The translations under genes and the position numbers were made by a program. From Ciona savignyi (taxonomy: Eukaryota; Chordata; Ascidiacea; Phlebobranchia; Cionidae), in contig CH003319.1 in the NCBI GenBank assembly GCA_000149265.1, positions 1 through 64,000 of the forward strand: a stretch of DNA of 64,000 nucleotides. Direction: 5' to 3'. The notes under the pieces were generated by a model, which searched no databases, was not told where the DNA came from, and was given only the letters and a program-made list of their open reading frames with translations. Within the stretch, counting starts at the first letter, position 1. Every line of letters starts with the position of its first letter. This document shows positions 54,340 through 64,000 of this stretch, piece after piece.

Positions 54340-55290
54340 CAAAGGTTTGACTGCAATGGCATGTCGTCCCGACATCTACCAGAATGAATAATGAAATCGT
54401 AATGAAGCTTAGCCATTTGTTAGACATTTGGGGATCTTCATTTTTTTTCTTAATTCAGGCTTGTATTTGAGCCTTTTGCTGGCACTAAATCTGGCAGACA
54501 ACATGGTCTAGATATGCAGAAACCAAAATTTGGGTGATAAATCCAGGGCAATTCCCCTGGGAAGTTAAAAACCAAAGCGCTATTTTTTTCTAAAAATTTA
54601 GCCTTTTTGGGCATAGCGCTTGAACGGCGGTTACAATTTGAATCAGATTTAGTGGAATGTAACTGCATTAGTCAGTGATTTAACACTTAGAAGAAATGAA
54701 AAAATACCTAGGGAAACACCCTAAAAATTACGATTTTGTTCTCAAATCATGATTGTGACAAGCATGCTATGTCGGTCCGACATCTACCAAAAGGAGTAAT
54801 GGAATCGCAATAAATTTTGACATTTGTACGACAACATGATCTAGATATGCAAAAAACAAAATTTGGGGAAATGAAGGGGGAATTCCCCTGAGACGTTAAA
54901 AACCAAACGTTTTTTTCTAATAAATAAGCTTTTGGGGGCATAGCGCTTGAACGGCTGCTCTAATTTTGATCCGATTTGATGAAATGTTAGACCATTAGAC
55001 ACTCTGTCTCAATTAAAAGAAAGAAAACATTTACTTAGGGTAATTCCCTTAAAAAGAAGATATGTTCCTGAATTATGATTGTGACAGGCATGCCATATCA
55101 CATCTCCAACAAGGAGTCGACAAATCATATTAAAACTTTAAGAATTGTTACATAACATGACTCACATAAAAACAGAACTTATCTACTAAACCCAGGGAAA
55201 TTCCCTGAAACCATGAAAAACTGTGTTGGGAATTTAGCTTCATTTTACTACAGCGCTTGAAAAGAAGCGCCTTAATTTAAAACATTTGTG
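54340..55290. repeat. Satellite-like array, three units of about 320-400 bp, with GGAATTCC palindromes
   Basis: Units begin at about 54340, 54745 and 55070 with TGTGACArGCATGC-type sequence. Each holds a CCGACATCTACCA or CTCCAACAAGGAG block, an AACATGrtCTAGATATGC block, a palindrome around GGGAATTCCC, a GCATAGCGCTTGAACGGC block and a CCTAGGGAAAyACCCT block. The same units recur at 63540-64000. Confidence 0.8.
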
Positions 55291-55324
55291 GTAAAATGTT
55301 CGTAAATTTAAGACGTTTATTAAT

Positions 55325-56035
55325 TATGCGATGTTAAAAGGGTTGACTATTTCAACACTGCATATTATTAAAGTCAGCCCTTTAAACTTTGCATAATATT
55401 GAAGCCAGCACTTTTAAAATCGCATAATATAGAAGTCAGCCCTTTCAACATCGCATAATATTGAAGTAAGGTCTTTCAACATCGCATAATATTAAATTCA
55501 GCCCTTTTAACATCGCATATTGTTAAAGTAAGTCCTTTCAACATCGCATAATATTAAATTCAGCCCTTTTAATATCGCATAATATTGAAGGAGCCCTTTA
55601 AATATCGCATAATATTAAGGGCAGCCCTTTTAACATCGCATAATATTAAAGGCGGCCTATTTAACATCGCATAATATTGAAGTCAGCCCTTTTAATATTG
55701 CATAATATTAAAGGCAGTCCCTTTAAAATCGCATAATATATAGAAGTCAGCCCTTTTAACATCGCATAATATTGAAGTAAGGTCTTTCAACATCGCATAA
55801 TATTAAATTCAGCCCTTTTAACATCGCATAATGTTAAAGTAAGTCCTTTCAACATCGCATAATATTAAATTCAGCCCTTTTAATATCGCATAATATTGAA
55901 GGCAGCCCTTTTAACATCGCCTATTATTAAAGGCGGCCCTTTCAACATCGCATAATATTGAAGTCAGCCTTTTAATATCGCATATTATTGAAGTCAGCCC
56001 TTTAAACATCGCATAATAGTAAACAAAATCAGTTC
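55325..56035. repeat. Minisatellite, about 31-35-bp unit, roughly 21 copies, with higher-order structure
   Basis: The unit is CATCGCATAATATTgAA followed by GTCAGCCCTTTTAA, with variants GTAAGTCCTTTCAA and ATTCAGCC. The first unit (55325-55348) is inverted. Blocks of about nine units repeat: 55420-55590 corresponds to 55728-55900, a higher-order period near 308-310 bp. Confidence 0.9.
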
Positions 56036-56245
56036 CTTTATAATATGCAATTTTAGTTTTTCTTCGGCAACAATTCGAAGTCAGCCTTTTACAGGCTTAA
56101 TTAATCTGTCCCGCTCATGATAGGCCTATACCTCGTCCCGTTAATGTTAAGGACAAAAATACTTCTTCCCGTTCGTGATATAGTATATTGTTAGGCCCCG
56201 CTGTTCCACAGATTAGTAATAAAGCACCTTTGTACTGGTTCTTCC

Positions 56246-56317
56246 AATTACTACAGGATCGCTTGGAGGGTTAGGTTTAGGGTTCATGTAGTAATTTTAA
56301 GTGATCCTGTAGTAATT
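56246..56317. repeat. Short foldback element
   Basis: AATTACTACAGGATCGCTT at the left is the reverse complement (one mismatch) of AAGTGATCCTGTAGTAATT at the right, around a GGGTTAGGTTTAGGGTTC core. It resembles a small MITE or hairpin. Confidence 0.6.
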
Positions 56318-56875
56318 AGAGGCATCCCCTTTTAGTGCGTTCCGTCATGTAATGACTCTGCTTCTGCTGTATTTTACATACGACTTTCACTTGCTTGTCC
56401 TCGTACCCATCAGTTAGCTTACCAGTTACCACAAGCAACAAAACAGTTTTGAAAAGCTTGCTTGTGGGATCAGCTTGGGGGTTCCCCTATCTGCTAAGTA
56501 ATTTTTCGTTGGGGACTTTAAAATAATCCTCAGATTAACTCGTATCCAACGCTGTATGGGGGGCTATGGAAGTGTGTTAATATGCTATATTATTTTAATC
56601 TTGAACAAGGATTTAATCTACCAAATTAAGGTAACATTCACATTGCTTACGGTAAAAATGTTCATACAAACACTTATTTTTTCAGTTTTATTTATTTTTT
56701 ATACTTTGGGATTAGTGGCAACGTCAAAATATTCCTAAAGTAATTAATTAATTAAAGACGTGTTTTAACGACTGTCGTTTTTTATATTTTACCCGTTTTC
56801 CAATTTTTCATCAAAGGTCCTACTTCGTGTTTTCATCGTAGAAACCAAATATAAACTACACTAGGATCTAAAATA

Positions 56876-57030
56876 TTGATGTTTATACCCATGAATGGAA
56901 AAACCAAAGGGGTTAAAATACGGCAATCGTTAGATCGCACCGTCGGGTTACCGGAGCTATTGCAGTGTGTTGCGTATGATTCACACGTTCCTTTAAATAA
57001 GTAGAACCCATTATTCCGCTGGGTTCAGAC
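56876..57030 (-). mobile_element. SINE-A 3' half
   Basis: Minus-strand body from tail side to GGGTTCAGAC; the head is missing. It lies 100 bases left of a complete plus-strand copy. Confidence 0.75.
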
Positions 57031-57130
57031 TGTAGGGGTTCGTATAGATTTTAAGTTCTATATTTGGCGACTATTGCTTGAAACTTAATCTGGTCAGACG
57101 ATTCCCTACAGCTATTAGTGCAATATGTGT

Positions 57131-57421
57131 CCGGCCCGTTGGTCTAACGGTTAAGTGCGTCGCCTTTCAAACGAAAGGTTGTAGGTGCGAAACTGGTCGC
57201 TATCTAGTCGGTTGTGTTCTTGGGCAAGGCACTTCACGTTGCCTGAACCCAGCGGATTATTGGGTTCTACCAAATTGAAGGAACGTGTCTATCATATACA
57301 ACACACTGCAATAGCTCCGGTAACCCGACAATGGGCGCGAGGTGATCTGACGATTGCCTGTGTATTAACCCCCTTGGTTTTCCCATTCACGGGGAACAAG
57401 ATGAATATCCTATCCAATCCT
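57131..57421 (+). mobile_element. SINE-A complete copy
   Basis: Head GGCCCGTTGGTCTAACGG with B-box-like GGTGCGAAAC, full body and ATCCTATCCAATCC tail. The copy looks young, with few differences from the majority sequence. Confidence 0.88.
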
Positions 57422-57760
57422 ATGTGACACCACAAATAGCAATCCAAACTGCGTCACGGCAATTTAATTTTATTCTTAATTACTTGCGATCATGACAAAA
57501 CACGTATATGATGTGGATTCAGTCAGTGTATGCAGACACGACGTAATTTACACCAAAATCAGCTTCTCTTAACTGTTTGCTGCAAGAGCTACGATTCTAA
57601 ACAATATTTTTAATCCATGCTCAAAAACAAAAGACCGCGCGGCATGGTAGTGTTTGGGGAACATTTCCGGGAACGTTAAAGCCTGTCGTCATGTCAGAGC
57701 AGTTTTACAACCTTGTGAAGGGGGAGTTATATTGAACCAGTGCACAACTGTTGGGGTATC

Positions 57761-58079
57761 CAGGGCCGGTTTTAGGCCGATTTGACCGATTAGATCAAAT
57801 TGGGCTCCGCACTTTAAAGGGGCCCCGCGCTAGCGGGGGTCTTCCTGTATTACGATGTTTAAAATACTTTTGAAACGTAAAATAAAAAGTGAAATGATAT
57901 TCTTTCTCATAATATCAATTTGTTACATCTGAACTAAGTTAAATTTATATTTCTGTGTCTGCCTGTTACGTCATAATGAATATGGTTGATATATAAACAC
58001 CCATCAATTTTGCTATGAAGAGTAGGGGCCCCGCCATCACATTTCTAATTGGGCCCCGCGGTTCCTAGCACCGGGCCTG
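57761..58079. mobile_element. hAT-type MITE, GC-rich ends, 8-bp target-site duplication
   Basis: A 319-bp element. Left end CAGGGCCGGTTTTAGGC; the right end in reverse complement is CAGGCCCGGTGCTAGG. The flanks are GGGGTATC (57753-57760) and GTGGTATC (58080-58087), one mismatch. The subterminal GGGGCCCCGC blocks are in inverted arrangement. Confidence 0.8.
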
Positions 58080-58625
58080 GTGGTATCGATGTGTTTTTTT
58101 AGGTAGAGCCACTTTTGACCGATTAGTCAGGTGGTTTACGCCTCTCAGCACTGACCCATGTGAAAACACCACTTGCGTTTTCGTATTCACGAGACTAAAA
58201 CACGAATATCACATTCTAACTATTGTGCTCACAAGCACCAACTCCTCCGTAATATCGCTGCCGCTCCCTTGCAAACCGCAACACCACTGGTCCTACACTG
58301 CGCATTGTAATTTGGAGGACAAAACGAGGTATAGCTTATTGTAAATGGGGTTTAATCTCCGCATCTGGCTTTAAATTAAAATAATAAATTCTACCGTTTA
58401 ATTACGCCCAATACACCCCTTTCCTGTTCTTCATCCTATTGCTACGTTTCATATACAATGCTGTACAATTCATATAGATTTTTTTTTATTTTATTGCCAT
58501 GAATAGACACAAAGTTTCGAGCATCATGTCGACCTGACGAAAAGGGAATTTTAGCAACGTACAGTTTGCATAAAAATAATAATTTTACCTTGTTATTGCT
58601 AACCGTCGAATGCTTATTCATGCAT

Positions 58626-58841
58626 TTATTCTAATTTATTTTCATCCAAAATCCCGTAATCGCTTTCTGGCTGATGCTTTTCATTCCACTTTCTATCATC
58701 GCTTTGCTGTTGTGGCTTTTCATCCCCCCTATAGCGACGACGACGCCCAGCGTCGGCTCGGCGACGACGACTCCACGCGTCAGATCCATGCGCGGCCAGA
58801 AGCACAAGTGCGAGAAGGAGTACGAAGAGAGCTTTATTCAT
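58626..58841 (-). CDS. Candidate small secreted arginine-rich peptide precursor
   Basis: A 71-residue frame with its own gene signals. It begins MNKALFVLLLALVLLAAHG, a strong signal peptide with likely cleavage around GSDA. Next comes a cationic stretch (WSRRRRADAGRRRRYRGDEK) with two RRRR blocks and an RGD tripeptide, then a hydrophilic, mostly acidic tail (QQQSDD..., ending ILDENKLE). The stop codon overlaps an AATAAA (complement 58625-58630). The ATG directly follows a splice acceptor (TTTTGCAG), preceded by a 59-base intron (58842-58900) with a perfect GTAAGT donor and a TATA box at 58951-58957. Signal plus cationic core plus anionic extension is the layout of several ascidian antimicrobial-peptide precursors, but I recognise no named family. 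RRRR could instead be furin sites. It might be coincidental, yet the combination argues for a real gene. Confidence 0.6.
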   Translation of the reverse strand: MNKALFVLLLALVLLAAHGSDAWSRRRRADAGRRRRYRGDEKPQQQSDDRKWNEKHQPESDYGILDENKLE

Positions 58842-58900
58842 CTGCAAAATTCAGCGTTGTCATCAAAACAGCTTCTGTTGACGAAAATCAAGAAACTTAC
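58842..58900 (-). other. Predicted 59-base 5'UTR intron of the small-peptide gene
   Basis: Donor CAAAG|GTAAGTTT at 58901/58900 and acceptor TTTTGCAG|ATG at 58842/58841. Alternatively the acceptor could receive a spliced leader, as tunicates use trans-splicing. Confidence 0.5.
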
Positions 58901-58950
58901 CTTTGTAGTATTCTTTCAAGAAAGATAAGTTTGTTCGATTTGGAGCTGGA

Positions 58951-58957
58951 ATTTATA
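58951..58957 (-). promoter_or_regulatory. TATA box of the small-peptide gene
   Basis: TATAAAT on the minus strand; a start about 30 bases downstream would give a short 5' exon of roughly 25 bases ending at 58901. Confidence 0.45.
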
Positions 58958-58960
58958 CCA

Positions 58961-60596
58961 AAATCAGTCTTTTTTTCTAATTGCGAAATAACTTCTCTTT
59001 CTTTTGACTGCTGAGCAAGTACTCTCACATTGCAGGAAACGTATATCCTGGATTAGGCAGATGCTTCTATTGATGTAAAATCACAATTTGAAATGTAATT
59101 TTCCAATAAACATTAAAGTTCTCTTTGTGTGGCGTTTGGCGTTGCTTGTACCTAAAATAACGAACGTGCATTTTTAAACCAAAGTTCAAGGCAACGTTGT
59201 GCACACGTGCACATAGCAAGGCATGTAGCGGACGTTGCCTGGAACTACTGCTTTAATGGGATTAATAAAAACTTCAGCAATCTGTCAATCAAAGTAATAC
59301 AAAAGCCATGTATATACCGAACTGTGGGCATGAGGTATAGAATATTATCTGTGTTATAGCGCCCCCTTGCGTTTCCCATATCAGGAGGTAAAGATAAGTG
59401 TATCCTAACCTTCATATGACGTGTAATTGCCTTGTATACCGTGGGAATTTTATTGTAAGGTTAGACAAGCATGTTCGTTACTTTGGGTACAAGCAACGAA
59501 GTACGCTATTCTTAAACTACAATCTCAATACCAGCATATTCTCCAGTTATTCCTAAAGCCCCATCTACACGGAGGCTGTGTGAGCCTTAGTCTTAAATTT
59601 CAAGCAAAATGTGTCTACAGTAATGCATGTTTTCATGTGTGCAACGTGACAAAATAAAACCAAACAAGGAAGTATGCACAATCACATTTCGCTCAGCCTC
59701 AGTATAGACCAGTGTTTCCCAACCCGAGTCCGCGGTCTCAAATGAGTTCATGGAAGGTTTAAATGAGTCCGCAAGCACATCAACAATTTGCAAAACTTTT
59801 ATTTGTTTTTCGTTATAAACAGCAGTGATGTGTTTTTATCAACAAAACATTGTAACTCAAGGTAATTTTAAGTTTGTATTAGTGTATCGTATGCACATAG
59901 TCCAGTTACGCTACACTTTTAACTTACGCTAATTAAAAATTTATGCACTTTGAGTCCGCAAAGACTTCGCGCGTAAGGAAAATAGTCCGCGTCGCGGGTA
60001 AGGAAATAGTCCGCGACCAAAAAAGGTTGGAAAACGCTGGTATAGACACTGCTTTAACGTCGCACCACAAAAAAAAACTTAAATGTTCGTTGGAAAATTA
60101 CATTTGGTACTTTGCGTCAAGACTTTAGCACCAACTAAACATCTGCTCAATGCATCATATACGCTTTCGGCAATGATAAAGAATGTGCTGAGTCTACCAA
60201 GGAAATTGGAAAAAGTAATAACAATATTGTCTGTGGCAAGGAAATTTCACTTCAGCGATAGCCCCACACATTGTAACAACAGAGCTTTATTTGCTGAAAT
60301 GCTTAAATATCAATTCAACATAAAGTTGGTTGGAAAATCCCCCAAATCGATACGATTAAAAATAAATAATCACTTGACGAAAACAAGTAATCAAACAGTT
60401 GACAACGCTGAGAAATGTATTGGGGGCGAATGGTTAACGCGGCCGATTTATATACCAACCCCTATGTATAAAAGATCTTTTAAATAGGATACACCGGTTT
60501 AGGTCTTGATGTTTTTTTAGGCAGTTCCATTTCCGACCGATTAGTCTGGTGGGTTTGTGCGACGCATTTTAACCGAATGGAAATTTACCAGTAGTC
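58961..60596. repeat. Segmental repeat copy A (most diverged, about 1.63 kb)
   Basis: Begins in TCAGTCTTTTTTTCTAATTG and ends after a SINE head. It contains an extra segment of about 100 bases (59204-59290) absent from copies B and C, a hAT MITE, and a SINE-B head near 60427-60485. No intact gene. Confidence 0.85.
59710..60039. mobile_element. hAT-type MITE in copy A, perfect target-site duplication
   Basis: Left end CAGTGTTTCCCAACC; the right end in reverse complement is CAGCGTTTTCCAACC. It is flanked by GTATAGAC on both sides (59702-59709, 60040-60047). The interior repeats AGTCCGCG. Orthologous insertions sit in copies B and C. Confidence 0.85.
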
Positions 60597-62099
60597 AGTC
60601 TTTTTCTAATTGCGAAATAACTTCTCTTTCTTTTGACTGCTCGGCAAGTACTCTGTCAACATAGGAAACGTATATCCTGGATTGAACAGATGCTTCTATT
60701 AATGCAAAATCACAATTTGAAATGTAACTTTACAATAAACATTAAAGATTTCTTGTTGTGGCGTTTGGCGGTGCTTGTACCTAAAATAACGAACGTGCAT
60801 TTTTAAACCAAAGTTCAAGGCAACGTCAAATCAAAGCAAAAGCTATGTATATACTGAACTGCGGGCATGAGGTGTAAAAGATTATCCATCTTATAGCGCC
60901 CCCTTGCGTTTCCCATATCAGGAGGTAAAGATAAGTGTATCCTAACCTTCGTCTGACGTGGTAATTGCTTCGTGTACCGTATTAATTTTATTGTAAGGTT
61001 AGACAAGCATGTTTGTTATTTTGGATACAAGCCACGAAGTACGTTATTCTTAAACTACAACATCAATAGCAGCATATTCTCCAGTTATGCCTAAAGCCCC
61101 ATCTACACGGAGGCTGTGTGAGGCTTGGTTTCAAGTTTAAAGCAAAACGTACAGTAATGCATGTTTTCATGTGTGCAACGTGACAGAATGAAACCAAACA
61201 AGGAAGTATGCACAATCACATTTCGCTCAGCCTCAGTATAGACCAGTGTTTCCCGCAACCCGAGTCCGCGGTCTCAAATGAGTTCATGGAAGGTTTAAAT
61301 GAGTCCGCAAGCACATCAACAATTTGCAAAACTTTTATTTGTTTTTCGTTATAAACAGCAGTGATGTGTTTTTTATCAACAAGACATTGTAACTCAAGGT
61401 AATTTTAAGTTTGTAGTAGTGTATCGTATGCACATAGTCCAGTTACGCTACACTTTTAACTTACGCTAATTAAAAATTTATGCACTTTGAGTCCGCAAAG
61501 ACTTTCGCTGGTAAGGAAATAGTCCGCGACCAAAAAAGGTTGAAAAACGCTGATATAGACACTGTTTTAACGTGGCACCACAAATAAAACTTGAATGTTC
61601 ATGGGAAAATTACATTCGGTAGTTTGCGTTAAGACTTTAGCACCAACTAAACATCTGCTCAATTTATTATATACGCTTTCGGCAATGGTAAAAAACGTGC
61701 TGAGTCTACTAAGGAAATTGGAAAAAGTAATAACAATATAGTATATGGCAAAGAAATTTCTCTTCAGCGATAGCCCCACACATTGTAACAACAAAGCTTT
61801 ATTTGCTGAAATGCTTAAATATCAATTCCAACATAAAGTTGGTTGGGAAACCCCCCCAAATCGATACACTCAAAAATAAATAATCAATTGACAAAAAGAA
61901 GTAATCAAACAGTTGACAACGCTGAGAAATGTATTGGGGGCGAATGGTTAACGCGGCCGATTTATAAACCAAACCCTATGTATAAAAGGTCCATTAAATA
62001 GGATACACCTGTTTATGTCTTGATGTTTTTTTAGGCAGTTCCATTTCCGACCGATTAGTCTGGTGGGTTTGTGCGACGCATTTTAACCGAATGGAAATT
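60597..62099. repeat. Segmental repeat copy B (about 1.5 kb)
   Basis: Direct tandem neighbour of copy A, nearly identical to copy C. Contains the same MITE (61244-61552) and SINE-B head (about 61933-61990). Confidence 0.88.
61244..61552. mobile_element. Same hAT-type MITE in copy B
   Basis: Same termini and position as in copy A, with the duplication now GTATAGAC/ATATAGAC, showing that it was copied with the segment rather than inserted anew. Confidence 0.82.
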
Positions 62100-63387
62100 T
62101 ACCAGTAGTCAGTCTTTTTCTAATTGCGAAATAACTTCTCTTTCTTTTGACTGCTCGGCAAGTACTCTGTCAACATAGGAAACGTATATCCTGGATTGAA
62201 CAGATGCTTCTATTAATGCAAAATCACAATTTGAAATGTAACTTTACAATAAACATTAAAGATTTCTTTTTGTGGCGTTTGGCGTTGCTTGTACCTAAAA
62301 TAACGAACGTGCATTTTTAAACCAAAGTTCAAGGCAACGTCAAATCAAAGCAAAAGCTATGTATATACTGAACTGTATACAAAATCTATGTATATACTGA
62401 ACTGCGGGCATGAGGTGTAAAAGATTATCCATCTTATAGCGCCCCCTTGCGTTTCCCATATCAGGAGGTAAAGATAAGCGTATCCTAACCTTCGTCTGAC
62501 GTGGTAATTGCTTCGAGTACCGTATTAATTTTATTGTAAGGTTAGACAAGCATGTTTGTTATTTTGGATACAAGCCACGAAGTACGTTATTCTTAAACTA
62601 CAACATCAATAGCAGCATATTCTCCAGTTATGCCTAAAGCCCCATCTACACGGAGGCTGTGTGAGGCTTGGTTTCAAGTTTGAAGCAAAACGTGTCTACA
62701 GTAGTGCATGTTTTCATGTGTGTAACGTGCCAGAATGAAACCAAACAAGGAAGTATGCACAATCACACTTCGCTCAGCCTCAGTATAGACCAGTGTTTCC
62801 CAACCCGAGTCCGCGGTCTCAAATGAGTTCATGGAAGGTTTAAATGAGTCCGCAAGCACATCAACAATTTGCAAAACTTTTATTTGTTTTTCGTTATAAA
62901 CAGCAGTGATGTGTTTTTTATCAACAAGACATTGTAACTCACGGTAATTTTAATTTGTAGTAGTGTATCGTATGCACATAGTCCAGTTACGCTACACTTT
63001 TAACTTACGCTAATTAAAAATTTATGCACTTTGAGTCCGCAAAGACTTTCGCTGGTAAGGAAATAGTCCGCGACCAAAAAAGGTTGAAAAACGCTGATAT
63101 AGACACTGTTTTAACGTGGCACCACAAATAAAACTTGAATGTTCATGGGAAAATTACATTCGGTAGTTTGCGTTAAGACTTTAGCACCAACTAAACATCT
63201 GCTCAATTTATTATATACGCTTTCGGCAATGGTAAAAAACGTGCTGAGTCTACTAAGGAAATTGGAAAAAGTAATAACAATATAGTATATGGCAAAGAAA
63301 TTTCTCTTCAGCGATAGCCCCACACATTGTAACAACAAGCTTTATTTGCTGAAATGCTTAAATATCAATTCCAGCATAAAGTTGGTT
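62100..63387. repeat. Segmental repeat copy C (truncated, about 1.3 kb)
   Basis: Matches copy B from its start until about 63387, where it is cut by a different sequence. Carries a private 31-base internal duplication at about 62359-62401. Confidence 0.88.
62791..63096. mobile_element. Same hAT-type MITE in copy C
   Basis: Same termini, same flank (GTATAGAC left, ATATAGAC right), nearly identical to the element in copy B. Confidence 0.82.
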
Positions 63388-63479
63388 CCAGCATAAAAAA
63401 AATTTTTTTTAACCTTTTAAACAGTTTTTAGTTTTGTTGAACTTTGTTTTATACCAAACGAATTTCATGTATTTATGGG

Positions 63480-64000
63480 TCTTATTTGAAAAATTGGGAC
63501 ACATATTGTTTTTGTCCGTTTTTTTTTGTTTTTTTTTTGTTTTTTTTTCGTCAAACGCTTGACAGGCATGCCATGTCGCTCCGACATCTACCAGAATGAT
63601 TAACGGAATCGCAATGAGACTTTGCCATTTGTTAGACAACATGGTCTAGATGAGCAGAAACCAAAATTTTGGGAGATAAAACCAGGGGAATTCCCCTGGG
63701 ACGTTAAAAACCAACACGGTATTTTTTTCTAAGAAATTACCTTTTTTGGGCAAAGCGCTTAAACGACAGCTCCAATTTGAATTAGATTTGGTGAAATGTA
63801 AGTGCATTAGTAACTGATTTAACAGATAGAAGAAATAAAAAAAATACCTAGGGAAATACCCTAAACAATAAGATTTTGTTTAATCATGATTGTGACAGGC
63901 ATGCCATACCGCACTGACAGCTCCAACAAGGAGTCGACATATCAGGTTAAAACTTTAAGAATTGTTACATAACATGACCCACATAGGTAAAAACAGAAAC
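63480..64000. repeat. Second block of the GGAATTCC satellite, running off the right edge
   Basis: 63550-63890 matches the first unit of the 54340 array, and 63890-64000 matches its third unit (CTCCAACAAGGAGTCGAC, TTAAGAATTGTTACATAACA), skipping the second. It follows a T-rich tract at 63515-63550. Confidence 0.8.

Noticed and set aside
54230-54427. Signal-peptide-like frame (MSNKWLSFITISLF...), with a similar frame at 63409-63642
   Set aside because: Lies in satellite-type repeat units. The frame is not kept in the other units and no splice or poly(A) context supports it.
55325-56035. CRISPR-like array of short repeats
   Set aside because: Units are contiguous with no unique spacers, and the genome is eukaryotic; it is a minisatellite.
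57131-57205. tRNA-like sequence with A-box and B-box matches (also at 42789, 38008, 28252 and others)
   Set aside because: These are heads of SINEs: each is followed by a conserved SINE body, and the cloverleaf stems do not close. Not functional tRNA genes.
60083-60487. 134-codon open frame after the MITE in segmental copy A
   Set aside because: Frame is broken in copies B and C and runs into a SINE-B head; no domain recognised.

Overview
The window is animal (metazoan) nuclear DNA: AT-rich, with genes cut into many small exons by GT-AG introns and strewn with short interspersed repeats. The protein matches, compact introns and dense tRNA-derived SINEs with a (TATCC)n tail point to an ascidian tunicate, most likely a Ciona species; the species call is an inference. 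I rebuilt six conventional genes and one probable small secreted-peptide gene exon by exon. For five of the seven (all but SDHA, which leaves the window, and single-exon HINT3), the exon lengths sum to a complete open reading frame from splice sites read by eye.

Layout. 1-5316 (-): 5' part of SDHA, the flavoprotein of succinate dehydrogenase, running out of the left edge. 5793-6269 (-): intronless HINT3-like HIT hydrolase. 8848-20461 (-): GABA-A receptor alpha-type subunit, 13 coding exons. 21393-31422 (+): GABA-A receptor beta-type subunit, 11 exons, head-to-head with the alpha gene across about 0.93 kb. 32933-45506 (-): DPP4-like serine dipeptidyl peptidase, 19 exons, catalytic triad intact. 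46472-53687 (-): TMEM163-like zinc transporter, 9 exons. 53.7-64 kb is repeat-rich: a roughly 330-bp satellite, a roughly 31-bp minisatellite, SINEs, hAT MITEs and a 1.5-kb segment present three times. At its centre (58626-58957, -) lies a candidate small gene encoding a 71-residue secreted arginine-rich peptide.

How the genes relate. The alpha and beta subunits would co-assemble into a GABA-gated chloride channel. Beta carries the principal-face binding residues and alpha the complementary-face residues. Their divergent arrangement matches the alpha/beta pairing at the core of vertebrate GABA-A clusters. The other genes (mitochondrial respiration, nucleotide hydrolase, ectopeptidase, zinc efflux) look functionally unrelated neighbours.

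Mobile DNA is the other theme: two tRNA-derived SINE families, several hAT-type MITEs with recoverable 8-bp target-site duplications, foldback elements and a 61-bp minisatellite that abuts a splice acceptor of the beta gene. All function calls rest on motif recognition from the sequence; no database search was run.
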